Below are positions 60,901 through 64,000 of a stretch of DNA of 64,000 nucleotides, one piece after another. The stretch's first letter is position 1; each line of letters opens with the position of its first letter. The notes below the pieces were generated by a model. It was given only the letters and a program-made list of their open reading frames with translations, searched no databases and was not told where the DNA came from. Origin of the DNA: Montifringilla adamsi (Eukaryota > Chordata > Aves > Passeriformes > Passeridae); NCBI GenBank assembly GCA_017590115.1, contig JAGGNK010006482.1, positions 186,001 to 250,000 of the forward strand. The letters are read 5' to 3'. The position numbers and the translations under genes are program-made.

Positions 60901-63279
60901 TCTACAGAGCAACAAAACAGTCATTTTGCCAAATGTACATGACAGGAAAACGTTTCAGGGTAATGAATTCCCTTCAGCAACTCTGGGGTTTCAGTATTAT
61001 GTTCTGGCCATAACGAATCTAATTTCCCCCACCATCTCAATGAGAAACCCACAATGCTAAGCAGGTAAAATTTCTATTCAAGAGCTTAATGAGCAACTTT
61101 ATATTAAAATTCAGAGCCACAAAAACAGAAGAGCAGCATCCCATTTGAGGACAGAGCACAGCCTCAGGAAGGACCACACTTTTCCTATGATATAAAAACT
61201 TGCAAGGGCAGAGCAAGTTTTACCCATCTATTACTGGCAGTTAAACATGATTATTCCTTTTCACTTTAACTGATTGTTCTTTTGATAACAGGAGCAAAGA
61301 GGGATTCACTCCTTTTATTTGCAGCATTTCAGACTTTCTTCCCCATCTCCTGCCCCCCATCTAAGAAACTAATAAACACACCCTAATAAACACTAATAAA
61401 GCATGCATCCTTTTACATACTAGCTTTCCACAGGAATCATAAAGACTTCCTAAGACTGGGTAAATAATTTGGTTCACAGTTTTAAAGGTGCTCACCTTAG
61501 GCCACTTGTCAGTGCCAACCTTTGTATCGTAACGAGTTTTTGCCCCTCTGGCATCAGTAAACTCCAGGTAATCATACCTGTGAAAATTGCAATTCATTAC
61601 TTCCAAATTTACTTTTTAAGTTTTGGGGGAGAATGGTTTTGCTTCTGGATTTTCACAAGTGCTGTATCTAAGTGCACCCTGTCACTTCTTTCTGAACCAC
61701 ACCTTCATGTGACTGCTAAGGAATTTATTTCATGTTTCAATGCAGAAGTCCCAGCAAACACACATCTGCCATCTTGCAGGACTTTGGAACTGATAATGGA
61801 TGCCAAATCTAACATCTGGCAAATGCTTTAACGAAGCAGTAACCTGACGTCTTACCAAGAGAATGAGGGCAAAATAAATACCACAAGCACAAACTGTGGT
61901 GGTCACAGCACTATTATCAAACAGATCAAGGCCAAAGGAAGCAAAATTCATAAGAACAGCATGTCTGTAAATTTGCCAGGAGAAGTAGCTTTCAGCACAA
62001 GGTCATTCAAAAATACACATTGTGTACTGCTCTGGACAATGAAGAAATTGAAATGGCACATGTGGAGTGAACATTGAAAAATAATTGCCCCCTGTGCAAA
62101 AAGGCACTGGAATTTAACACAACACAAGATTAAATTACCTCCTTTCAGTTTCACATTTTTCATCAAATTCCACCTCAAAGTAAGTTGCCCCATGACACAG
62201 GAAGACTGAGACCTCATGGCAATTATTTTCATAGTTATGAGGTGATTCCATTGTCCAGGTTCTCAATACTACAGGCTGCTCCTGCTGCCAGCTTTCCATG
62301 TCTGTCTGTACAACAAAAATGCATTCTTAGATACAAAGGTAAGAAAAAAATAAATTACCACACTAGATTCTTGTGTCTATACTTTTAAGTTGCCAGATGT
62401 ACATACAAATGGCATTTAAAAGGCTACAGCATTGATTTACACAGAAATTAGCTCTGAAGATGGCCTTGGTAATCATAATAAGGAAGCACTTCTAAAGCAA
62501 AACCCACCCAGTCCACTGGAGAAGGAGACTCAGGAGGCGACTGTCTCACCCACAAGTGACTCCAAGTCTCCAGTCATGACAAAGAGACACTGGATGACTA
62601 ATGCAGATTTAAACATCTATGCTACAGACATACAGATTTAATTGCATCACCACAAGAAGTGAAGCTAAAAATGTTAAGCATATACTATTTTTAATTTATT
62701 TTCCTCTTCACCCACAGAATCCCCTCCTTCCTATCTACCTTCCAGGCTGCTCATTCCAGTTGCACTTTCTGACCACTCTGCCGTATCAGTATCTACTGAT
62801 ATGTTTCTCATTCTCCACTCAACATTTCATTACACATCCTACACCTTTAGGAGCTTTCTAGCTCTTTTCCAATGCTCACCAAAAGAATCGCCTGAGTTTT
62901 CTGTCTTTCTTGCAATTTTGATTTTGTTTCAGAATGTTTAATAGTGCCTGTGTCCTTAGTTACCTTATGAGGTTCACTACAAAGGCTTTTCAGTGGTTCT
63001 ATCAAAGTGCTGAATCCCTGTAGCAGAGTACAGTAGGGAATGTCTAAAGTGCAAAAATCCAACAAGAAGATGACCTAGGAGCAAACACAGGTGTCATGAA
63101 ATGCCAGACTCACAGCCATGCCTCCCAGGAACAGGATAAATCCCACAGGTCACTTACCAGCTGACGAGTTGCCATAGCAAAGACAGAGCTACTTATTTTT
63201 TCAACTATTGTTTTGCCACTATATTGAGATAAGAGTGACTGTAAAATTGTTCTGATATTTGACAGGAACTGGCCCACAT
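30838..63279 (-). CDS. ZZEF1: ZZEF1, 3' portion (36 coding exons, 1,975 residues)
   Basis: This is a large multidomain protein; the human homologue is about 2,960 residues. Its ZZ fingers are reported to read the histone H3 N-terminus, and it has been linked to transcriptional co-regulation with Kruppel-like factors. Residue numbers here are window-internal, with 1 being the first whole codon of the first exon. The translation matches remembered human ZZEF1 almost throughout. It holds CUB-like module 1 (about 95-200), ZZ fingers (796-836 and 845-885), CUB-like module 2 (about 1735-1815) and a conserved C-terminus. Exons were placed by homology and by GT-AG boundaries; every phase joins and no internal stop occurs. 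The N-terminal third, with the EF-hand and DOC domain, is missing only because the window ends. No frameshift or pseudogene sign was seen. Identity is near certain; individual splice sites are inferred without transcripts. Confidence 0.97.
31000..31220 (-). mobile_element. CR1 LINE 3' fragment in the last ZZEF1 intron
   Basis: Read on the plus strand it starts AATCATGGACTGGTTTGGG and runs through the typical antisense CR1 text (CCTTAAAGATCATTTCATTC, GGGCCTCACCACC, TTTCTTCCCAATATCC). The element is therefore in minus orientation, the same as the gene. It takes up about half of the 473-bp last intron. Confidence 0.88.
31386..31457 (-). CDS. ZZEF1: ZZEF1 window exon 35 (residues 1928-1951)
   Basis: 72 nt, GCTGCAG|GAGCTT to GCACAG|GTGGGA, phase 0 at both ends. 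It encodes ELGSLQEYLLALNTEDHLHR and CTAQ, close to human ELGVLQDYLLALTTDDHLLR. It is the penultimate coding exon. Confidence 0.95.
31953..32103 (-). CDS. ZZEF1: ZZEF1 window exon 34 (residues 1877-1927)
   Basis: 151 nt, TCTCAG|GGACTG to GTTACT|GTAAGC, phase 2 to 0. It encodes DCDLTLLKPLWQLFTHMENN, GILLPLHRALAELFFVTENR and VT. Choosing the second of two in-frame GT sites restores the human length (VT in place of human AQ). Confidence 0.92.
32751..32916 (-). CDS. ZZEF1: ZZEF1 window exon 33 (residues 1822-1876)
   Basis: 166 nt, TCCCAG|GCTTTG to CAGGG|GTGAGT, phase 1 to 2. It encodes GFEILKQMLSEERVIPHLPL, AKIWEWQVGVACRQTGHQRL and KAIHLLLKIVQCSS. The donor was set to give the consensus GTGAGT and the correct phase. 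Confidence 0.95.
33651..33749 (-). CDS. ZZEF1: ZZEF1 window exon 32 (residues 1789-1821), end of CUB-like module 2
   Basis: 99 nt, ACACAG|GAGACA to AGACAG|GTAAGA, phase 1 to 1. It encodes DTLYYRFTSDMSNTEWGYKF, then TVTAGHLGRFQT. The SNTEWGYKFTVTA core repeats the SNNEWGYKFSVTA of exon 5. Confidence 0.96.
33750..35572 (-). other. ZZEF1 intron 31-32 (1.8 kb)
   Basis: Single-copy-looking. Open frames such as 34,931-35,383 (minus) and 35,346-35,831 (plus) either run into exon 31 or have no similarity; no repeat was recognised. Confidence 0.65.
35573..35741 (-). CDS. ZZEF1: ZZEF1 window exon 31 (residues 1733-1788), start of CUB-like module 2
   Basis: 169 nt, TCTCAG|GATAAA to TTCCAG|GTGAAC, phase 0 to 1. 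It encodes DKVHIPGAIYLSIKFDSQCN, EEGCDELLMSSSSDF and KWTDFELP. Its AIYLSIKFDSQCNTE aligns with ATYFEVEFDEKCETE of exon 3. Confidence 0.96.
36619..36762 (-). CDS. ZZEF1: ZZEF1 window exon 30 (residues 1685-1732)
   Basis: 144 nt, CCCCAG|ATTCTG to TTTGAG|GTAGGG, phase 0 at both ends. It encodes ILQKVLHGCKESMLGTMALT, ACQFMEEPGMAVQMRES and HPYNNNTNFE, leading into the second CUB-like module. Confidence 0.96.
37690..38270 (-). mobile_element. Ancient CR1/L3-like LINE relic in intron 29-30
   Basis: Degenerate, but it follows the order of an old amniote CR1-family 3' region read antisense: CTGCCCTTTTCTGAACCC, then a segment around GGACCTGCCACTTATTAC, then TCACTGCAGCCCAAAAGAG, GATTCCCAGCACTTGATTTG, GAGCTGACACTTTCATT and TTCCAAGATCACTTCC. 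Assignment is from memory of the family and divergence is high. Confidence 0.55.
38640..38999 (-). CDS. ZZEF1: ZZEF1 window exon 29 (residues 1565-1684)
   Basis: 360 nt, TTGCAG|TCAAAG to GAAAAA|GTAAGT, phase 0 at both ends. It encodes TNPVAQKLITNTESDLQLSY, LLHKELDSRSKKAVRDYLYR, VNEAIAVLYARHVLASLLAE and LSGPAHMTYILDMLMQLEE. It is well conserved and mostly helical. Confidence 0.96.
39977..40112 (-). CDS. ZZEF1: ZZEF1 window exon 28 (residues 1519-1564)
   Basis: 136 nt, TGAAG|GTTTGA to CTGTTTG|GTATGG, phase 2 to 0. It encodes RFDGDVITTDERIRTLAQKW, then PSKRLRLEEQSSKAVDTDM. It is collinear with human; the acceptor tract is purine-interrupted but homology fixes it. Confidence 0.93.
40616..40716 (-). 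CDS. ZZEF1: ZZEF1 window exon 27 (residues 1486-1518)
   Basis: 101 nt, GCTCAG|ATGACA to AAGAG|GTATGT, phase 0 to 2. It encodes MTHDALNAPLHILRAMYELQ, then KRTESFFLEVQK. The human counterpart starts MAHDALNAPLHIL. Confidence 0.95.
41071..41259 (-). CDS. ZZEF1: ZZEF1 window exon 26 (residues 1423-1485)
   Basis: 189 nt, GTGTAG|ATTTTG to TTCTTG|GTATTT, phase 0 at both ends. It encodes ILSIMLYSSKQDISSLAEQE, an acidic run (DTELEDREQDQDVEQ), and the conserved NKLDPLEGLDEATKICFL. Confidence 0.95.
42159..42278 (-). CDS. ZZEF1: ZZEF1 window exon 25 (residues 1383-1422)
   Basis: 120 nt, TGTGCAG|ATTCAT to TTGGAG|GTAAGA, phase 0 at both ends. It encodes IHGFKEIQSAFLQSGLLKLL, then VKKCSKGTGFSKTWLLRDLE. 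The acceptor has no ordinary pyrimidine tract; a TG repeat takes its place. Confidence 0.95.
42280..42304. repeat. CA/TG microsatellite at the exon 25 acceptor
   Basis: On the minus strand this is (TG)n with one C interruption, ending directly at TGCAG|exon 25. It stands where the polypyrimidine tract would be. Confidence 0.85.
42843..43039 (-). CDS. ZZEF1: ZZEF1 window exon 24 (residues 1317-1382)
   Basis: 197 nt, TTGTAG|TGAAAG to CTGAAG|GTACCT, phase 1 to 0. It encodes KDYQLIQKCEQEGSDSQTQL, HLLQTSMDSSYAEAVETTWV and LSLALKGLYRTLK. The middle is variable against human and the ends conserved. Confidence 0.95.
44022..44154 (-). CDS. ZZEF1: ZZEF1 window exon 23 (residues 1273-1316)
   Basis: 133 nt, TTCCAG|GTGCTG to AACAG|GTTCTG, phase 0 to 1. 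It encodes VLCMGTRSVYMDNANEPHNV, then IILKHFTEKNRAVVVDIKTR and KRKT, nearly identical to human. Confidence 0.96.
44621..44744. repeat. Tandem duplication (about 60 bp) at the exon 22 splice donor
   Basis: Copy A (44,621-44,676) and copy B (44,680-44,744) share TACTTAAAAGCTTTTGTTTC and CTTTAGGACTGACAGGCTAC. Copy B has a 10-bp insertion and ends at the exon 22 donor GTAAGTAGCC. In copy A the matching place reads GCTAAGTAGCC and lacks the GT. Confidence 0.85.
44745..44919 (-). CDS. ZZEF1: ZZEF1 window exon 22 (residues 1214-1272)
   Basis: 175 nt, TTGCAG|CCGTGT to CCTGAG|GTAAGT, phase 2 to 0. It encodes RVGLDWASSMADILRALNSS, then DHCIKQLPFQLKHTNIFTLL and VLVGFPE. The intron start just after it is part of a local tandem duplication (44,621-44,744). 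Confidence 0.96.
45946..46223 (-). CDS. ZZEF1: ZZEF1 window exon 21 (residues 1122-1213)
   Basis: 278 nt, TCCACAG|GGCTCC to GACAG|GTGCTT, phase 0 to 2. It encodes SLINLEQILPLMFHVVISNA, GHLNETYHLTLGLLGQLILR, LMPAEVDAAVTKILSAKHNL and WKTTHLLFSLGAVCLD. It is almost colinear with human and strongly hydrophobic and helical. Confidence 0.96.
46627..46766 (-). CDS. ZZEF1: ZZEF1 window exon 20 (residues 1075-1121)
   Basis: 140 nt, ACAAAG|CAGGTG to AAATCA|GTTAGT, phase 1 to 0. It moves from disordered (DSISEDSTPKPTEK) to conserved EQVFAECSQKRILGLLAAML. The donor GTTAGT with A at position -1 is the weakest in the set, but phase and homology require it. Confidence 0.9.
47324..47471 (-). CDS. ZZEF1: ZZEF1 window exon 19, lysine-rich linker (residues 1026-1074)
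   Basis: 148 nt, TTTTAG|GGGAAA to CAACAG|GTAAAA, phase 0 to 1. It encodes a Lys/Glu-rich segment (GKGDTHKEIQSPAEDKVGKQ, then IKAVSAKKAVVRQ). Similarity to human is weak; it is supported by open phase, position and splice sites. Confidence 0.85.
48038..48210 (-). CDS. ZZEF1: ZZEF1 window exon 18, linker (residues 968-1025)
   Basis: 173 nt, TCCCAG|GACTGA to CGTAGT|GTAAGT, phase 1 to 0. It begins LKNLALLCMLPEDES, then becomes hydrophilic (TGSPPTDSAPKSHPGDRAGK). Only the LALL core aligns with human. The donor was chosen as the perfect GTAAGT, which keeps phase. Confidence 0.88.
49175..49437 (-). CDS. ZZEF1: ZZEF1 window exon 17 (residues 880-967), end of second ZZ finger
   Basis: 263 nt, TTCCAG|CCACCT to GAAAAG|GTGAGT, phase 2 to 1. 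It opens with SHLPTHS, giving H881-x3-H885, the last ligand pair of ZZ finger 2. Conserved MVTIRISDRQRLIQPYVHNY and SWLLFAALTLYSADLA follow, then QCIQLIGDCLMKAQHGKG. Confidence 0.96.
49900..50065 (-). CDS. ZZEF1: ZZEF1 window exon 16, second ZZ zinc finger (residues 825-879)
   Basis: 166 nt, TTACAG|GTGGAG to GACAG|GTATTT, phase 1 to 2. It supplies H832 and H836 of finger 1, then C845, C848, C859, C862, C868 and C871 of finger 2. GRRMNCNVCDDFDLCYGCY is essentially the human sequence. The intron upstream of this exon is almost filled by an LTR-like block. Confidence 0.97.
50207..50897 (+). mobile_element. Solo-LTR-like endogenous retrovirus remnant between the ZZ-finger exons
   Basis: About 690 bp starting near CGTCCTGGGTTTCAAG and ending near CTTAGCAGACA. 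It has an AATAAAG polyadenylation signal at 50,771-50,777 in plus orientation, followed by TGCCTGAGAGCCCCTTAATT and GGAGGGGGTTTGCATTTTCC. This layout recalls songbird ERV LTRs. No internal gag/pol coding was seen, so it is treated as a solo LTR. No clean target-site duplication was found. It lies antisense to ZZEF1 and fills about three quarters of the 920-bp intron between exons 15 and 16. Confidence 0.75.
50986..51124 (-). CDS. ZZEF1: ZZEF1 window exon 15, first ZZ zinc finger (residues 779-824)
   Basis: 139 nt, CTGCAG|ATGCAC to CCTTG|GTAAG, phase 0 to 1. It carries six of eight zinc ligands of ZZ finger 1: C796, C799, C810, C813, C819, C822 (three C-x2-C pairs). The remaining pair, H832-x3-H836, is in exon 16. 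In human this finger binds the unmodified H3 N-terminus. All ligands are intact here. Confidence 0.97.
51373..51502 (-). CDS. ZZEF1: ZZEF1 window exon 14 (residues 735-778)
   Basis: 130 nt, TTTTAG|TCAGTG to AGAAAG|GTGACC, phase 2 to 0. It encodes QWSEEDEIADYKQNCEWMDE, then CQDVMFETWYEKIAQADPEK. It is acidic and aromatic-rich, directly before the ZZ fingers. Confidence 0.94.
51985..52050. repeat. Imperfect inverted repeat (hairpin) in intron 13-14
   Basis: TTCAATATTGAA is itself palindromic. It is followed by an arm TTTTTTTTGCTG, loop AATA, arm CAGCAAAAAAAAATTG, so the RNA of either strand could fold. No element family recognised. Confidence 0.6.
52203..52364 (-). CDS. ZZEF1: ZZEF1 window exon 13 (residues 681-734)
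   Basis: 162 nt, ATTTAG|GTCATT to ATTTG|GTGAGT, phase 2 to 2. It encodes SLLPALSCVQTALLHLLDM and SWEPSDLSFFVEIQLPHLL, then SQENISIHDSVI. The junction with exon 14 makes Cys where human has Ser. Confidence 0.94.
53269..53388 (-). CDS. ZZEF1: ZZEF1 window exon 12 (residues 641-680)
   Basis: 120 nt, TTGCAG|CTACTT to GACAG|GTACAG, phase 2 to 2. It encodes YFGNLEGCGAELHKEIRESY and YQLVLFLVNSVKGFSTINDR, collinear with human. Confidence 0.95.
54044..54208 (-). CDS. ZZEF1: ZZEF1 window exon 11 (residues 586-640)
   Basis: 165 nt, TTTCAG|TGTTTT to ACAAA|GTAAGT, phase 2 to 2. It encodes VLKVLALRKSQGQSILEVLK and LGQPHCFHPPCVLFLLELLA, then CQKDFT. It is closely matched to human, with substitutions at the centre (TIRQCLDS). 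Confidence 0.94.
54831..55347 (-). CDS. ZZEF1: ZZEF1 window exon 10, variable Ser/Pro/Gln linker (residues 414-585)
   Basis: 517 nt, the longest exon here; CTGCAG|CAAAAC to GAAAG|GTAAGC, phase 1 to 2. It begins with AKLCVQKSLLLLNFLP, then about 100 residues rich in Ser, Gln, Asp and Pro with little similarity to human. It returns to a conserved block: TPTRKSQLGRGRLRLLSFRS, then PTVKERYPILKSILDFIKDQ. The basic, Arg-rich conserved segment after the disordered stretch may be a docking or localisation motif (inference). Confidence 0.93.
55909..56002 (-). CDS. ZZEF1: ZZEF1 window exon 9 (residues 383-413)
   Basis: 94 nt, CTGCAG|TTGGAA to TCTCG|GTGAGT, phase 0 to 1. It encodes LEMKQKSLMGRGNDAEEKQ and SEVNPETL. 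It is charged, likely coiled or disordered, and opens the variable linker. Confidence 0.93.
56883..56962 (-). CDS. ZZEF1: ZZEF1 window exon 8 (residues 356-382)
   Basis: 80 nt, TTCCAG|TCAACA to TGGATG|GTAAG, phase 1 to 0. It encodes NSGGKVPLSDEFAQVYSLAD, close to human NSGGKIALSEEFAQVYSLAD, and ends RIWM. It sits between two introns of about 1.5 kb and 0.9 kb. Confidence 0.94.
56963..58482 (-). other. ZZEF1 intron 7-8 (1.5 kb)
   Basis: AT-rich with no coding match and no recognised repeat. Confidence 0.65.
58483..58723 (-). CDS. ZZEF1: ZZEF1 window exon 7 (residues 276-355)
   Basis: 241 nt, CTGCAG|GCTCGG to ATATG|GTAACT, phase 0 to 1. It encodes DVCRNFLIDFAKSDPAQDF, ELFKGLIQACKKQ, PKTDIVAG and VDQAVNSTFAALVYLTPDL. 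It matches human with conservative changes and is probably a helical repeat-like region. Confidence 0.95.
59099..59241 (-). CDS. ZZEF1: ZZEF1 window exon 6 (residues 228-275)
   Basis: 143 nt, ATTAG|GTAGTG to ACGAG|GTACCC, phase 1 to 0. The core SPLWKPVFRHQLCPE matches human SPLWKPVFRHQVCPE. Both flanks (SEADLPPLKLTS before, ARQNSAKHQDKNE after) diverge strongly from human, so this looks like a short conserved motif in a loose linker. Confidence 0.9.
60144..60465 (+). mobile_element. Second solo-LTR-like block in ZZEF1 intron 5-6
   Basis: Starts near TGTGGTAATCACACATCCTC and contains CCAGGATTTTCCTGGGAAGC and TTGACCAATAGG (CCAAT box). An AATAAAG signal sits at 60,393-60,399, followed by TGCTTTTCATGCCTTCTGAT. 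Promoter-like and polyadenylation-like elements in this order over about 320 bp recall a short avian ERV LTR. It is antisense to ZZEF1 with no coding remnant. Both ends are approximate. Confidence 0.65.
60469..60594. repeat. 27-bp minisatellite, about 4.7 copies
   Basis: Tandem units beginning CACACCAAGCCTTCCATGGG; four full copies and one partial, with a CC-to-TC change in the last two. The unit is divisible by three, so a shadow frame encodes a 9-residue repeat (HTKPSMGLE). It abuts the right end of the LTR-like block. Confidence 0.9.
60700..60901 (-). CDS. ZZEF1: ZZEF1 window exon 5 (residues 161-227), end of CUB-like module 1
   Basis: 202 nt from TGTAG|AAAGTG to GCGAG|GTGAGT, phase 0 to 1. 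It encodes KVTFKAGPRLQFLFHSDSS, NNEWGYKFSVTA and DLQLLVSRLMGRLASR. The EWGYKF signature recurs in window exon 32, near the C-terminus. The donor site is a perfect consensus. Confidence 0.95.
61496..61577 (-). CDS. ZZEF1: ZZEF1 window exon 4 (residues 133-160), CUB-like module 1
   Basis: 82 nt between TTCACAG| and CCTAAG|GTGAGC; one base completes the Arg codon and the exon ends in phase 0. It encodes RYDYLEFTDARG followed by KTRYDTKVGTDKWPK, nearly identical to human. Confidence 0.95.
62139..62305 (-). CDS. ZZEF1: ZZEF1 window exon 3 (residues 78-132), start of CUB-like module 1
   Basis: 167 nt. The acceptor is GTACAG|ACAGAC (phase 0); the donor is GGAG|GTAAT, splitting an Arg codon 2+1. It encodes WQQEQPVVLRTW, then ENNCHEVSVF and ATYFEVEFDEKCETE, the first beta-strand part of the CUB-like module. 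A second AG four bases into the exon was rejected because it breaks phase. Confidence 0.93.
62964..63074 (-). CDS. ZZEF1: ZZEF1 window exon 2 (residues 41-77)
   Basis: 111 nt, phase 0 at both ends (CTAG|GTC ... AAG|GTAAC). It encodes VIFLLDFCTLDIPYC and ends CSEPHK. The LLDFCTLDIP core matches human. The following human residues are less conserved, and this copy is a little shorter at the junction with exon 3. Confidence 0.93.
63158..63279 (-). CDS. ZZEF1: ZZEF1 window exon 1 (residues 1-40)
   Basis: 122 nt. The acceptor TTTAG precedes two bases that finish a codon split with an exon outside the window; the donor is CTG|GTAAG, phase 0. It encodes the stretch starting VGQFLSNIRTIL, with QYSGKTIVE in the middle, equivalent to human VGQFLASMRAIL. 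It is a predicted helical region before the first CUB-like module. Confidence 0.93.
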
Positions 63280-64000
63280 CTAAAGAGAAAAAAAAAAAAA
63301 GAATCCTTAATAGCTACCTTAAGGATTTGCTCCCACAAATTCACTTTATCAAAGATTCGGTGCATGGTGATGTGCACAAGGACAAATACAGCAGGAAAGG
63401 ATCTGCTGCCCCAAGGCTGCAACACCCAACACTTCAGAGAAGTTTTCTGTGATATTTCTATTGGGGAAACAAGGCATGGTTATCAACAATATCACTGAAA
63501 AAATGGGTGGTGAGTAATTTCATCAAACTCTCCAAGACTGTTTCAACAAGCTCCATGTGTCCAGGAGTCTCCACACACTGCTAAGAAATGCAGCTGAAGT
63601 AACAAGTGAGGGTAGGAATTTTTAACTACAACCTCCTTCCATTTTTAAATGCAATCCAGGAACACAGCAAATTTATTTACCTACAAAGAACATAAATATG
63701 ATGTAATTTTACAAAAAATTACACCTTTGTTAAGTATTTGGCCCAATTAACTCAAAGCTGAGCTGCTGCATTATAAAAATCTAACAATCCCCCCACAAAA
63801 AAAATTTAAAAACCCAACAAAACCCCTTAGATGTATGCAGCTTCTTAGCCAACTTCTTGCTATTACAAATATCCAAGAAAGCACATATCACCACCCAGGG
63901 GTTTACCAAAATATGGGATGCTATGAAACTAAAATGTTCTAATGAAAGCCTGTAACTATTTGTTGTTTGGGGTTTTTTTTCAGTGCTTGGCCCCCAAAAG
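63280..64000 (-). other. ZZEF1 intron, cut by the window edge
   Basis: No exon encoding the preceding human segment is found before the window ends, and no repeat was recognised. Confidence 0.7.

Overview
The window looks like avian genomic DNA. It carries many truncated CR1 LINE copies, two solo-LTR-like blocks with an avian look, GC-rich minisatellites, and no mammalian SINEs. A songbird is the best guess, because both LTR-like blocks resemble passerine LTRs known to me from memory; this part is an inference. There is no bacterial or phage content, no CRISPR array and no operon.

The right half, about 27.9-64.0 kb, is one gene on the minus strand: the 3' two thirds of ZZEF1 (zinc finger ZZ-type and EF-hand domain containing 1). 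I placed 36 coding exons with GT-AG boundaries. Their phases all join, giving 1,975 residues without a stop, from 63,279 down to a TAA at 30,838-30,840. The upstream part of the gene (start codon, EF-hand, DOC/APC10 domain) lies beyond the right edge. In order, the encoded part holds a CUB-like module (exons 3-5), a poorly conserved linker (exon 10), two tandem ZZ zinc fingers (exons 15-17), a second low-complexity linker (exons 18-20), a helical region (exons 21-30), a second CUB-like module (exons 31-32) and a conserved C-terminus. A 3'UTR of roughly 2-3 kb follows, probably ending near 27.9 or 28.7 kb.

The left half, about 1-27.9 kb, shows no gene I can support. It is GC-rich intergenic DNA with about nine CR1 fragments and tandem arrays with unit lengths of 41, 28, 37, about 9, 10 and 46 bp. 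It also has a 119-nt stretch made only of T and G, a 41-nt poly(A) and several microsatellites. Most long open frames here are by-products of arrays whose unit length is not a multiple of three. In human the neighbour on this side of ZZEF1 is ATP2A3, but I found no ATP2A3 exon, so it would lie further left.

The introns hold most of the remaining structure. An LTR-like block nearly fills the intron between the two ZZ-finger exons. Another sits next to a 27-bp minisatellite at 60.1-60.6 kb. An ancient CR1/L3-like LINE relic lies at 37.7-38.3 kb and a CR1 copy in the last intron. I found no convincing new biological system; the findings are local oddities of splicing, repeats and UTR.
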